From Montifringilla adamsi (taxonomy: Eukaryota; Chordata; Aves; Passeriformes; Passeridae), in NCBI GenBank assembly GCA_017590115.1, contig JAGGNK010006559.1, positions 6,127,784 to 6,191,783 on the forward strand: DNA of 64,000 bases, written 5' to 3'. Positions 53,101 to 61,043 of this stretch are shown one piece after another; the first letter of the stretch is position 1, and the number at the start of each line of letters is the position of its first letter. The position numbers were made by a program, and so were the translations under genes. The notes under the pieces are model-generated. The model did no database searches. It was not told where the DNA came from and was given only the letters and a program-made list of their open reading frames with translations.

Positions 53101-54651
53101 CAATGCTGCCTGGCTTGTTTTCCTGACCTGCCATAAAAAAGACAAAAATTGAACCAAGCAATTCCAAAACAGTTTTATTTTTTTAAATACATATGTCCTG
53201 TATTTTGGAAGCTGTACCTATATACCAACACACAACAGTAGTAACTGCACACAGTGAGAGGACACGTGCTTCGAGACAAGTGCTTTTGCAAGCACTTCAT
53301 ATTTGCTGTCCTGTGTTTTGGGAAGTATGGAGGTGGCTACCTGCTTTAGTTGACAATGTGCAGGTGTTTCTTGGGTTCACACACTATTTGTTTTAATGTC
53401 AAAAAGAGCAGTCATGGCAAATCTCATGCAAATGTGTGAAGAAAAAGCAGCACAATTAATGGAGAGTAACAAATTTCTAAGGAAGATGAATTTTACAAAA
53501 CAAATCCTCTCTTTCTGAGATTAACAAGAAATAGGCTGGCAAGCGGAAACTGTGTTTATTTCCAATGCTTTTTAATTCTGAGACACAATTCTGCTTAGTC
53601 CCATTTAAAAAGAAAATTGTGCAAAAATAAGATACCCATTATTACCGTCATAGCTTGCTAACCCCTACCTCCAAAAGTAGTAATTTCACCAGAAGAGAAA
53701 ACATTACATACAGTAAGAGACTACATATACTGCAATGCAGCAATTTTGGAAACACTTTTGAGCTCTTTGTTTCAGAGATCCGCAGCCCAATGAGCTATTC
53801 AACAGAGGTTAACACAATGAAAACAATCACAGAATCTTCTAGCAGGAGAACATCAAACAAAAAAGTAGAGGTTTTGTATTATACATGAATCAGCAAAACA
53901 ACTACTAAGAAAAATAGGTTTGGGTAGTTATTTTTAACTATATAAATTTTGAAAAGGGCAAGGAAAAAAGTGACAACTCAAGAGGCCTAAAATATTGAAA
54001 ATAATGTCTCAACTAGCATTAGTCTAGTCTGAAATGACTGGACAAGCATCAAGAAAGCTTTGGACAAGCCAACTTATACATGCAGAGAAACAAACCACAT
54101 GAGTTGAATCCAAAACATTTATTGGATTGAAATACAAGTAACTGGTAATGAACATACACCACGGTGTTAAAAAACTGAATTATACAAAGGACTCAGTTTT
54201 TCATTACTACCATTCCTTTTTGCCAGAATTTAAATTATGCAAGCTTGTCTAAATGACTAATTTTGTCCATATGAATACAATATCAGATAAAAGACCCCAA
54301 ATCAGGAGAGAGCATGTTAGATGCAAAAAACTGTAATTTCATTTTCTTTAATATTTTCTTTAAATAAATTTATAGTACCATGTATTTCACGTCCATTACA
54401 AATCCTTATATCCCAAAACATAACACACTTGTACCATGCTAAATTTAAATAATTTGGCATCACAACAGTATTTCACCAGCTAGTAAACTATTCCTACAGG
54501 AAACTTACCTGGTTATTCTGGTCGGCGAGGTATCGCACCACAATTGGCAGCAGGTATTTGGAAAAAGCATAAGGGATTGAAGGTCTGTTTTCTTGACAGA
54601 ACATAGCAATGTGAGGCACCTGTTCCATCAGTTCTGCCCGCACTGTCGGCT
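25997..54651 (-). CDS. PPP4R1: PPP4R1, protein phosphatase 4 regulatory subunit 1, C-terminal 851 residues in sixteen exons (5' partial)
   Basis: Complement of the join 25997-26160, 27710-27851, 28673-28807, 28912-29032, 29382-29482, 29985-30146, 31625-31810, 33093-33188, 37828-38003, 45259-45779, 46896-47026, 48226-48384, 50460-50525, 51300-51407, 52981-53127 and 54509-54651. The 2558 bases give 851 residues plus TAA with all phases consistent. This equals the distance from residue 100 to the end (950) in human PPP4R1. The protein is a solenoid of HEAT-like helical repeats, N-terminal and C-terminal blocks, separated by an acidic Ser-rich insert (about 345-480). By family knowledge it binds the PP4 catalytic subunit PPP4C as an alternative to the R2/R3 complexes, and it is reported to direct dephosphorylation of the IKK complex and of HDAC3. 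Codons for about the first 99 residues lie beyond base 64000. Residue numbers given for the exons assume the human N-terminal length. Confidence 0.97.
26161..27709 (-). other. PPP4R1: PPP4R1 last intron
   Basis: A 1.55 kb intron. No exon or transposon recognised. Confidence 0.75.
27710..27851 (-). CDS. PPP4R1: PPP4R1 exon encoding residues ~850-897
   Basis: The acceptor is TTCCTGCCAG. It encodes [40 protein letters not shown] and KQTLLEK, and ends one base into a Glu codon at AAAG|GTTAGT. Human has Asp at the split position. Confidence 0.95.
27852..28672 (-). other. PPP4R1: PPP4R1 intron with a short A/C-rich tract
   Basis: An 821-base intron. It holds AAACAAAAACAAACAAACC and CCTCCCCAAAACCCCC at 28609-28647; nothing else seen. 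Confidence 0.75.
28673..28807 (-). CDS. PPP4R1: PPP4R1 exon encoding residues ~805-849
   Basis: The acceptor is TTTCTTCAAG. It encodes [20 protein letters not shown] and [20 protein letters not shown], ending VFICQ. Only a 104-base intron (28808-28911) separates it from the previous exon. Phase 0, donor CAG|GTGAAA. Confidence 0.95.
28912..29032 (-). CDS. PPP4R1: PPP4R1 exon encoding residues ~764-804
   Basis: The acceptor is ATCTTGTAG. It encodes [44 protein letters not shown] repeat with VRWISYKL at the second helix. Donor CTG|GTAAAG. Confidence 0.95.
29033..29381 (-). other. PPP4R1: PPP4R1 intron, 349 bases
   Basis: No feature seen beyond its splice sites. Confidence 0.8.
29382..29482 (-). 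CDS. PPP4R1: PPP4R1 exon encoding residues ~731-764
   Basis: The acceptor is CTGTTTCAG. It encodes [20 protein letters not shown] and [13 protein letters not shown], and ends two bases into a Glu codon at GA|GTATGT. Confidence 0.95.
29483..29984 (-). other. PPP4R1: PPP4R1 intron, 502 bases
   Basis: No feature seen beyond its splice sites. Confidence 0.8.
29985..30146 (-). CDS. PPP4R1: PPP4R1 exon encoding residues ~677-730
   Basis: The acceptor is TATGTTGCAG. It encodes [40 protein letters not shown] and [14 protein letters not shown]. Two clear HEAT repeats with conserved Val-Arg pairs. Phase 0, donor AAG|GTATGT. Confidence 0.96.
30147..31624 (-). other. PPP4R1: PPP4R1 intron, 1.5 kb
   Basis: No exon or transposon recognised. 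Confidence 0.75.
31625..31810 (-). CDS. PPP4R1: PPP4R1 exon encoding residues ~615-676
   Basis: The acceptor is TCTTGCTGCAG. It encodes [40 protein letters not shown] and [20 protein letters not shown]. This opens the C-terminal HEAT block and is nearly identical to human. Phase 0, donor CAG|GTGAGC. Confidence 0.96.
31811..33092 (-). other. PPP4R1: PPP4R1 intron, 1.3 kb
   Basis: No exon or transposon recognised. There is a TATATA-rich patch near 33028-33064. Confidence 0.75.
33093..33188 (-). CDS. PPP4R1: PPP4R1 exon encoding residues ~583-614
   Basis: A 96-base exon with acceptor TTTTTTCACAG. It reads [20 protein letters not shown] and [12 protein letters not shown], a Ser/Asp-rich linker matching human closely in sequence and exactly in length. 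Phase 0, donor CAG|GTAAAT. Confidence 0.94.
33189..37827 (-). other. PPP4R1: PPP4R1 intron, 4.6 kb, containing a CR1 insertion
   Basis: Contains the CR1 fragment at 36774-37372. Elsewhere there is a T/G then C homopolymer patch at 34526-34555 and A/C-rich sequence around 35757-35805. No exon seen. Confidence 0.75.
36774..37372 (+). mobile_element. CR1 LINE 3' fragment, antisense to PPP4R1
   Basis: Contains typical CR1 3' sequence: GTGGCCAAGAAGGCCAA, GAGTGCTGTGTCCAGCTCTG, CATCCAGAGGAGGCAACGAGG, GGTTTTTCACGCAAAGGGTG, GGGTTGGACTCGATGATCTT and CTCTTCCAACCTTGTGATTC. It is 5'-truncated, as nearly all CR1 copies are. There seems to be a small internal deletion at about 36879, where the usual sequence between 'ctcggcac' and 'cttgagtgctg' is missing. 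Open frames in it are fragments and not functional. Confidence 0.9.
37828..38003 (-). CDS. PPP4R1: PPP4R1 exon encoding residues ~524-582
   Basis: The acceptor is GTACTGCAG. After the split Ala codon it encodes [20 protein letters not shown] and ends VPLIGDTVE. The middle part is poorly conserved against human, which has a different acidic sequence of the same length. Donor GAG|GTAAGA. Confidence 0.93.
41872..41980. repeat. A/C-rich low-complexity tract
   Basis: Made of CCAAATACC, ACCTCCC and AAAACCCCAACAC motifs without a fixed unit. Near-duplicate pieces (CAATACCACCCAAATACCTC and CCAAATACCAATACCTCCC) suggest slippage. It is G/T-rich on the sense strand of PPP4R1. Confidence 0.75.
42727..42765. 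repeat. A-rich (A)nG simple repeat
   Basis: Runs of 4-10 A separated by single G. Confidence 0.75.
45259..45779 (-). CDS. PPP4R1: PPP4R1 large exon encoding residues ~350-524: acidic linker
   Basis: A 521-base exon, the longest in the gene. Its first two thirds are rich in Ser, Glu, Asp and Thr with no repeats, and diverge clearly from human. From [20 protein letters not shown] onward it is highly conserved, including [20 protein letters not shown]. The acceptor is CATTCAACAG and the donor AAAG|GTATGG, with codon 524 split. The insert is probably disordered; the conserved [12 protein letters not shown] stretch suggests a binding motif (inference). Confidence 0.95.
45780..46895 (-). other. 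PPP4R1: PPP4R1 intron, 1.1 kb, mostly CR1
   Basis: The CR1 copy at 45911-46745 fills three quarters of this intron, ending about 130 bases from the large exon and about 150 bases from the next one. Confidence 0.8.
45911..46745 (-). mobile_element. CR1 LINE 3' fragment, same sense as PPP4R1
   Basis: On the + strand it begins CATAGAATCAC...AAGGTTGGAAGGGACTTCT, the reverse complement of a CR1 3' end. It continues through the 3' UTR-like part and then sequence resembling the end of the reverse transcriptase reading frame (46560-46745, around AAGGATCTTACAGGGGACCG). The frame is broken by stops and an A run near 46680, so it is inactive. Confidence 0.88.
46896..47026 (-). CDS. PPP4R1: PPP4R1 exon encoding residues ~307-350
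   Basis: The acceptor is TTCCCCTAG. It encodes [20 protein letters not shown], the end of the N-terminal HEAT block, then [20 protein letters not shown], the start of the acidic insert. It ends two bases into a Ser codon at CAG|GTAAAT. Confidence 0.95.
47027..48225 (-). other. PPP4R1: PPP4R1 intron, 1.2 kb, with a long A/C-rich tract
   Basis: No exon seen; the tract at 47669-47890 is its main feature. Confidence 0.75.
47669..47890. repeat. Long A/C-rich, G-poor low-complexity tract
   Basis: About 220 bases nearly without G on the + strand, with runs such as CCCCCCCCCAACAACAACAA, AAAAAAATCCCACCC and AAAACCCAAAACC. On the sense strand of PPP4R1 it is G/T-rich with several G runs of 3-9. Confidence 0.8.
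48226..48384 (-). CDS. PPP4R1: PPP4R1 exon encoding residues ~254-306
   Basis: The acceptor is TTCCTAACAG. It encodes [40 protein letters not shown] and then [12 protein letters not shown]. Two HEAT repeats, phase 0, 53 codons, donor TGG|GTAAGA. Confidence 0.96.
48385..50459 (-). other. PPP4R1: PPP4R1 intron, 2.1 kb, with a CR1 tail
   Basis: CR1 at 48770-48978 and a pyrimidine-rich segment at 50155-50270. No exon seen. Confidence 0.75.
48770..48978 (+). mobile_element. CR1 LINE 3' tail, antisense to PPP4R1
   Basis: Contains GGTGGTAAGGCACTGGAACA, GTGGATGCCCCAAGCCTGGA and AAGGTCCCTTCCAAACCTTA. It ends GATTCTATGATT, the characteristic CR1 terminal octamer repeat. Confidence 0.92.
50460..50525 (-). 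CDS. PPP4R1: PPP4R1 short exon encoding residues ~232-253
   Basis: A 66-base exon, too short to be seen as an open frame on its own. It reads [20 protein letters not shown] and ends ML, continuing the HEAT repeat [12 protein letters not shown] of the previous exon. The acceptor is TGTCTGCAAG and the donor CTG|GTAAGC. Confidence 0.95.
50526..51299 (-). other. PPP4R1: PPP4R1 intron, 774 bases
   Basis: No feature seen beyond its splice sites. Confidence 0.8.
51300..51407 (-). CDS. PPP4R1: PPP4R1 exon encoding residues ~196-231
   Basis: The acceptor is TGGTCATTAG. It encodes [20 protein letters not shown] and [16 protein letters not shown]. It has five cysteines in 36 residues, as in human. Phase 0, donor AAG|GTATGA. 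Confidence 0.95.
51408..52980 (-). other. PPP4R1: PPP4R1 intron, 1.6 kb
   Basis: AT-rich; small ATATATAT patch near 51769-51780 and CCAACCAACCAACC at 52496-52510. No exon seen. Confidence 0.75.
52981..53127 (-). CDS. PPP4R1: PPP4R1 exon encoding residues ~147-195
   Basis: The acceptor is TTTATGGCAG. It encodes [20 protein letters not shown], then [20 protein letters not shown] and DDVKTEAVA. Phase 0 at both ends, 49 codons, donor GCT|GTAAGT. Confidence 0.96.
53128..54508 (-). other. PPP4R1: PPP4R1 intron, 1.4 kb
   Basis: No exon or transposon recognised. Confidence 0.75.
54509..54651 (-). CDS. PPP4R1: PPP4R1 exon encoding residues ~99-146
   Basis: First visible exon of the gene. The acceptor on the minus strand is CCCTTACAG. 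It starts with the last two bases of a Glu codon, then [20 protein letters not shown] and [16 protein letters not shown]. This is a HEAT repeat pair, almost identical to human. The donor is CAG|GTAAGT. Confidence 0.96.
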
Positions 54652-55979
54652 CTGTAAGGGTCAAAACAAAACCAAAAAAATGGCACAATATATGTTTACA
54701 AGTATGCTCCTAGATCCTGCAAGAGTAAGCTTCTTACAGTACCCTACATACAAAGTATGCTCTCAAGTGTTCATGTCAGTGTGTTTGTCAAGTTCCATTT
54801 TGACATCTTTTTACAAAACCAGATAAAACTACACTCTGTGCTGCCGACCTACTAAGTCACGTCTCACACTCTCAGTAATAAAAAAAGAAGAGGTGTAAGA
54901 CAGCCAGCCAGCCATCAAGCATTAGGAGCATCAGAATTGTCCAAACTCCCTACGAGCATCACCTACTTCTCAGAAACCTCCTACACTGAAAGTCAGCCCA
55001 GAACTGGCACCACTGTGAGAAGAAAGGAACTGAGGGGGAGTCTGGGCCACGGCCTTTCAGACGGGAAAGATCCCACTGAGCAGGACAACCAGCCATAACC
55101 ACAGATTCTGTTCTTCATTCTTTGCTTTTTAAGGCTACTGATGTAATTGTCAGATGGAAAAGGTCCTGCATCTTTCCAGCTGCTTCTGTTAAACCTTGGA
55201 GATGTGTTTCTCACCAAAGCTGGTGATTATTTAAGAAATATTTAATTATATTTTTAAATTCAAGAAATGGCGCACTGCCTGGATGAATCCTAATCCTCAC
55301 AGAATATGCACATGTATCTGGGGGATGAGAGAAGCAAAAGAAACAATACAGACGTAAATTCAATTCCACCTATCAGAAAAAGATTGAATTTAAGAAGCAG
55401 GGCCTTATTACGTGCCTAACTTCTCCATGTGGATTAAAAAAAAAAAAATCTGAACTAAGTACTTCTGCCCTTTCAGGATTTGCTGATACATGCAGTTACG
55501 AGCAGTCTACTGATTACCTACAAAAAGACGTAACATCAGTTACTCTCAAGTTATACTAATCTGATTTACAATGTTTTAAATAGTAAGATGTATATGTCAC
55601 AGGATAGATACATATGCCTTACTGAATTTTTACCTAAAAGTTAATGGTATAACCTGAACCATCTTCCTTGGAACACTTGTAATTAACATGATTCATTGAA
55701 AATACAACCTTTTGTTAAGCAGAAACATGCAACGTGCATTTGTATTTAGCATGGCAAATGTGTGCAGCACTTGGCATCCTTGAACGCTGGCTACAAGTAA
55801 ACTCAGGTCTGAATAAAACATAACAAAGACAAAGCAAGTCCCCTGCTGTGTGCAGTCTTTTCTTCACTGAGGACAATGAGAAAATAAAAGATCACTGCAC
55901 ACAAAGTAATTAAATGCCTATGGGCTCCAGTTCTTTCATTACAGACTTAAATTACTTTTCCTACAGAAATACACACCAA

Positions 55980-56103
55980 AATTAGAGTAGAAAGGAACCT
56001 TACAGATCATCTAATTCTGACCCCTGGGGGTTGGGGATCCACTAGACAGGTTGCTCAAAGCCCCATCCAACCTGGCCTTGAACACTTCCAGGGATGCTCT
56101 GGA
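55980..56103 (-). mobile_element. CR1 LINE 3' tail fragment
   Basis: Reverse-complement CR1: GAAAGGAACCTTACAGATCA, then GACAGGTTGCTCAAAGCCCC and ATCCAACCTGGCCTTGAACA. It is short and diverged, without the terminal octamers. Confidence 0.85.
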
Positions 56104-58857
56104 ATGTTTATGAGTTGCTGACCAAGTTGCAGAATACAAAATGAAGTCTCAGAAAAATCAATATTGTATAGGTTTGCTGTTCATGACAATAAAGTAAAAA
56201 ACATCTTCCAATCTGCTCTGTATCTCTTCCCAAATGTTATCAGGAGCACACAGGAGAAAAACATTTTTATTTAAACTTCAGATGTTCTGAAACATGTGCA
56301 GGTTGAACTCCATAAGCAATACCGGCATCCTGAGGCTCGTATTGAAGAAGTCAGATCCTGAAGAACACTATACAAACTATGTGCAAGTTTTAGAAGATCT
56401 AACAAAAATTCACACCATAACAAAATGCTGAACTCTAGTCTCGTGATCAAACACTCCACTTGTAGCACTAAATGCAACAGCTGACCAAAATATGCACCTG
56501 TAACTAGGACAAACTAACAGTTAATGAGATTATTAATTCTGAAAGTTGGAGTCTCCATATCATACTAACGCAAAGAAAGAAAATATTCCTATCGTAGTAA
56601 CTCATCTTTTGCTTCCTTATAAAAATTTGCCAGAGCAGTCCTTAGAACACAAGGAAGAGAAGGTGTAATTGTTCATTAGGATGAGGTGGTGTAGGGGGCC
56701 CAACCAAAGTAGACTGGGTGCTTTCAAGAGTCAAGTCGGCAAAAATATCTATTTTCTTCCTACATTTAATTCAGTTCTGGTCCTTTTATCTGACAAGGTC
56801 TGGCTTCTTCAGTTCTGGAAGAGGGGCTTGAAGTGTGCCTGAGAAAGGAGTCCTTTCACATGCCAACTCTGACACATCAATGCGGGTTTTTTTTCACCTG
56901 TGTGACAACCTGCCCAAAGGTGGCTGAGTTAAAGAAGCCTTGCACCCTCCATTTGCAACTGCCCAGTATCCACTGAAAGCAGAGCAGCTACAAATGGAAG
57001 AGTCCTTCCTAACTGAGTATATTTTGAGATAAAGAAAGACATTATCTTTGAAAACAGGCTGTACACAGCCCCTCTCCCAAAAGCAATTTGTTTAAAAGGG
57101 TGAAGATGGCAAACAGAGCAAGATGAGGAACAATCAGGCTGGGCAAGGAGGATGAGAACTTGATGGACAAGCAATAGGAACCAGTGCCGAAAGCCAGGGC
57201 TGGAGGAACTCACGCCCACCTTGCCCAGAAGGCTGTTATGTCAAGACATGCCCAGGACATGATCAAGTGGCACAAGAGACTTATGTAACAACACTTATCC
57301 CTAGGGTCTTGCTCTCCCATCTTAGGACTCATGCCTTGTTTCTTGTGGCAGACAGAAGATGACTGGGGGAAGGGAGGGAGAGAGGGTAGAGGTTAAAGGG
57401 GATGGAGAGTAAGCAAAATCAATCTGACTGAGGATGCATGCTTGGCAGCAGTGCTTCTTAAATGGCTTCTAAATTTGCTTTGGGCAGTTCCCACCCTCCC
57501 AGACACAAAACCTGCAGCTTCCATTTATGCCAATGCTACTGTTCATGCAGACAGACAATAAATCCTATCAAAGAACTGATCTAGCTGATGCAGCTTTTGC
57601 CTCACCACAGCAGCATAATTAAACAGCAAGAACTGGCACTTAATATTGATCTCCCTGTGCAATCACGCAATTCCCTCAAGCAGCAGAACTGTCTGATGAC
57701 GGAAGCAAGCAATGGTAAAAGAAGGTGCTAGAACTGAGGGGAAGAAGCAAAATACTGAGAAAGCCAATTTATTCCTCTGCCTAGTGTGAATATGAGCAAA
57801 ATGTTCAAGCCAGGCTCTTCACAGCGTAATTGCACACTACTCATTTGATTGCAGTTTGAACTGTGTCTTGATGCTGAAGAAATAGGTCTGCAATCAAAGT
57901 CAACAAGAACTCTGTATTAAGCATATCAACAGCTGTGTACATACTTTGGACACCAGGCACTCAAAACGGGGAGATTGTTTCCATACCTCTTTGACACCTC
58001 TACAGTTTGCCCACCCACTGATAAAGCAATGGCAACACTCCCTTTCCCTAAACTGATGAGGTTTGCTGTGAAACTGGATTTATACATTTCTTTATGAAGC
58101 ACTTCAGTAAGAATGCAGGATGTACCAAAACCACGAGATCCTTTTCCTTCAGAACAGGGTTCATCTATTATGCAGCACTTATGTCAGCTGCCTACAATAC
58201 TAATGACCTGCAGATGTAAAGTGAGCCCCTTCCTTCCTGAGCTACCAAGTCAGCTCTGGCTTTGTGAAGAACACAGGCAGATGAGACAATGCAATTAAAG
58301 ATTTGAAACATTCATGCCCAGGATTGAACTGTAAAGTCACCTGAGTTCTTACATTCCCTAACTTTTAAGTACACGGCTCTGGGATCTTTGTAAGGTCGAT
58401 TCAAAGCATCAAACAAGGAGTGCTGTGTAGGGAACTGGCTGTGTAACACAACACCATAATTCGCCATCAAAAGGCGTTTGTGCTGCTCTGGGGAATTACT
58501 GCTGCTATGCAAGAACCTGAACCTTAAGCTTACCAATTTAGATAAGAGCTCAATTCTTCCAAAGGCTGAAGCATACGTTCCAGTGTGTACTGAATAGAGC
58601 CTAATCTTGCAGTCTGATGCAGTTACAGTAGAGCTTTCTTTTGCATTATGTTTCCTTAAGACCCAAGCAACAATGCCAAAAAAATCCACTGAAGTCAGAG
58701 AGCTTTCTCATTCCCTTCATCTATTCCTCGCTTTGGCTTTAGCTTGAACAGTTGGCAGCTCCAAGCAGGGATTCCAGGAGGCTTCAATACATAACAGTGT
58801 CTGCCATTCCAGTTTAAACTTCCCTGTTGTTTAAAACCAAATTTACAGCTTGGTCAT

Positions 58858-59270
58858 TGTGTTAGTTTTGGCCAGGACAGAGTTAATTTTCTTCATGGTA
58901 GCTGGTATGGGGCCATGTTTTTGATTTTTGCAGGAAACAAGGTTGATAAGGGATGTTTTAGTTATTGCTGAGCAACACAGAGCCAGGGCCTCTTCTGCCT
59001 TTCACCCCACCTCACCAGCCATCAGCAGGAGATACACAAGGAGGGGAAGCAGCCAGGACAGTTGATCCCAGCTAACCACAGGGACACCCCAGACCATGGT
59101 GTCATGCTGATCATATACAGCTGAGGGAGGAAGGAGGAATGAAGGAAAGTTTGGAATGGTGGTGTTTATGGTCCCAAGTCACTGTCAGGTGTGATGGAGC
59201 CCTGCTCTCCTGGAGATGGCAGAACAGTTGCCTGCCCATGGGAAGTGATGTATCAGTTCCTCTCACATTC
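58858..59270 (+). mobile_element. Endogenous-retrovirus LTR fragment (ERV solo-LTR type), + orientation
   Basis: Starts TGTGTTAGTTTTGGCCAGGA, followed by GAGTTAATTTTCTTCAT and CCCATGGGAAGTGATG. This resembles a widespread neoavian ERV LTR. A degenerate TATA-like CATATACAGCTG lies at 59111-59122. The LTR 3' end (poly(A) signal and terminal CA) is missing. No retroviral gene is nearby. Family assignment is from memory and not precise. Confidence 0.7.
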
Positions 59271-59282
59271 CAAGTGAAGAAG

Positions 59283-59387
59283 GCAGCTTAAACACGGTTT
59301 CCAGCACAAATCCAAAACATGGCCCAATATTAGTTACTATGAAGAAAATTAACTCTACCTCTGCCAAAACCAGCAGTTATCAACACA
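59283..59387 (-). mobile_element. Second LTR fragment, inverted relative to the first
   Basis: The reverse complement of this stretch starts TGTGTTGATAAC, then GGTTTTGGCAGAGG, AGAGTTAATTTTCTTCATAG and GGGCCATGTTTTGGATTTGT. It matches the first ~95 bases of the neighbouring + LTR at 58858-58955 at roughly 80% by eye, with an extra ~11 bases near its start. Confidence 0.75.
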
Positions 59388-60803
59388 GTGAACAGTGCAC
59401 AGCAGTTACAAGTTGCTTTGCAAAGCATAAGCTCATCCAGCTGGGGAATACGTCTGCATTCTGTGTTTTTTGCACTGCACAATATAGTCAAGGACCAGGC
59501 TTTCACACAGTATAAACAAACCAGGAGGAGAATTTTGCTTCACATCAAGTTCCTATTTTCGGCAGCCTGGAAAAATCTCTGTGTACAGCTAGGTTCTACA
59601 TAACATTTGCCTGGAACAGTATCTTTCTGTTTAGCAGAGGAAGTATTTTTAAATGCTGATCTTTTCAAACTACCTCTTGAAAGTACAGAGTCTATCTATT
59701 CCTTAAAGCAGCAATCTACTAAAAAGAAACCCTGTAATTTGTTAAAACAAAACTTTTGAAAAGAAATATTAATATAAAAGACTAGATTTCCTTACTCATT
59801 AGCATTTTATTTCATTCTATCATATCTTGTGTATTATCTACATGCAGAATTGCACTGAATTGAGTTTTAGGAATCAAGCAAAAGAGAATGACAGAAGACA
59901 GAAAATAGCTTCCATTTCTTCTGTTCATTAAATAATTTGGAAAAGAACTTTCCAGAATAAAATGACATAGTTCTACCTCTCTTCATTTCCAAATCGCACA
60001 AAACCATCAATATGTTCAAATCAGCATCTACAGAACCTGGGCGGACTTTTTTTTCTGCATAAACAAACCTTCAGTTTTAGCTATTTCACAAATGACCATT
60101 CAAATCAATATGACTAAACTGACTCCAAAATCATAGAAGTAATTAACTATTTCTTCTTCATCCATGAAAAAAAAACATTTCCCCTAAAATGTGACACCAT
60201 TTACATGATGTAAAGTGCCCATGCTCACTTGGCTACTCATAGCACATACACTCAGCTTGGATCTATAAATGTCTAATGTTTATTTCAACCCTGCTGAGGC
60301 TTCAGTTCACTCTCTATTCCACTTTAGCTATGAGAAAGTAAAGCACCACCATCAGCTGCATACTGGAAATTAAAAAGGGATTATTTTAGAACTGCACAGT
60401 GCAATACCAACTAATTGCTTCAGACCAGCTATTTATAAGTCAAGTCATTACGCAGAGCCACCCCACAACTAGATTTATTTCACAATGCTTTATTCTGCAG
60501 CAACGTACAGTATTAAAAAAAAAGTCTGCAGTGCTTTCATTATCCTACTATGACCATTCTGAAATACAAGCAGCAAATTTCCACTAGATTTGTGAGGAGC
60601 TGTAAGGTTTTGTGTTGTAAAACTGTATATGAAGAACTACCACTGATGTTAAAGCTGCTTTAACTGACAATTTTTATGAATGTTTTAAGTACATCTGAAT
60701 ATTAATAATATTGCCCTTTGTTCTTATTAAGGGTTGCGAGCAACAGGGAAAGGTGTAAGTGCATGGCTTTGCATTAACACTACAATTAAATAAAAGAGTA
60801 ATT

Positions 60804-61043
60804 CACAGAATCACAGAATATCCTGAGTTGGAAGGGATCCAGAAGGATCATCAAAGTCCAACTCCTGGCACTGCAGAGGATCACCCTAAGAGTCACACCG
60901 TGTGCCTGAGAACATTGTCCAAATGCTTCTTGAACTCCGTCAGGCTGGTGCTGTGACAACTTCCATGGGGAGCCTGTTCCAGTGCCCAACCACCCTCAGG
61001 GTGAAGAACCTTTTCTTAATATCCAACCTAAACCTCCCCTGAC
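60804..61043 (-). mobile_element. CR1 LINE 3' tail, same sense as PPP4R1
   Basis: Begins CACAGAATCACAGAATATCC, the reverse complement of the CR1 terminal repeat. It continues with GTTGGAAGGGATCCAGAAGG, GGGAGCCTGTTCCAGTGCCC and ACCCTCAGGGTGAAGAACCT. Confidence 0.92.

Noticed and set aside
58858..59387. Possible functional provirus around the LTR pieces
   Set aside because: No retroviral reading frames lie between or beside the fragments, and both LTR pieces are truncated.
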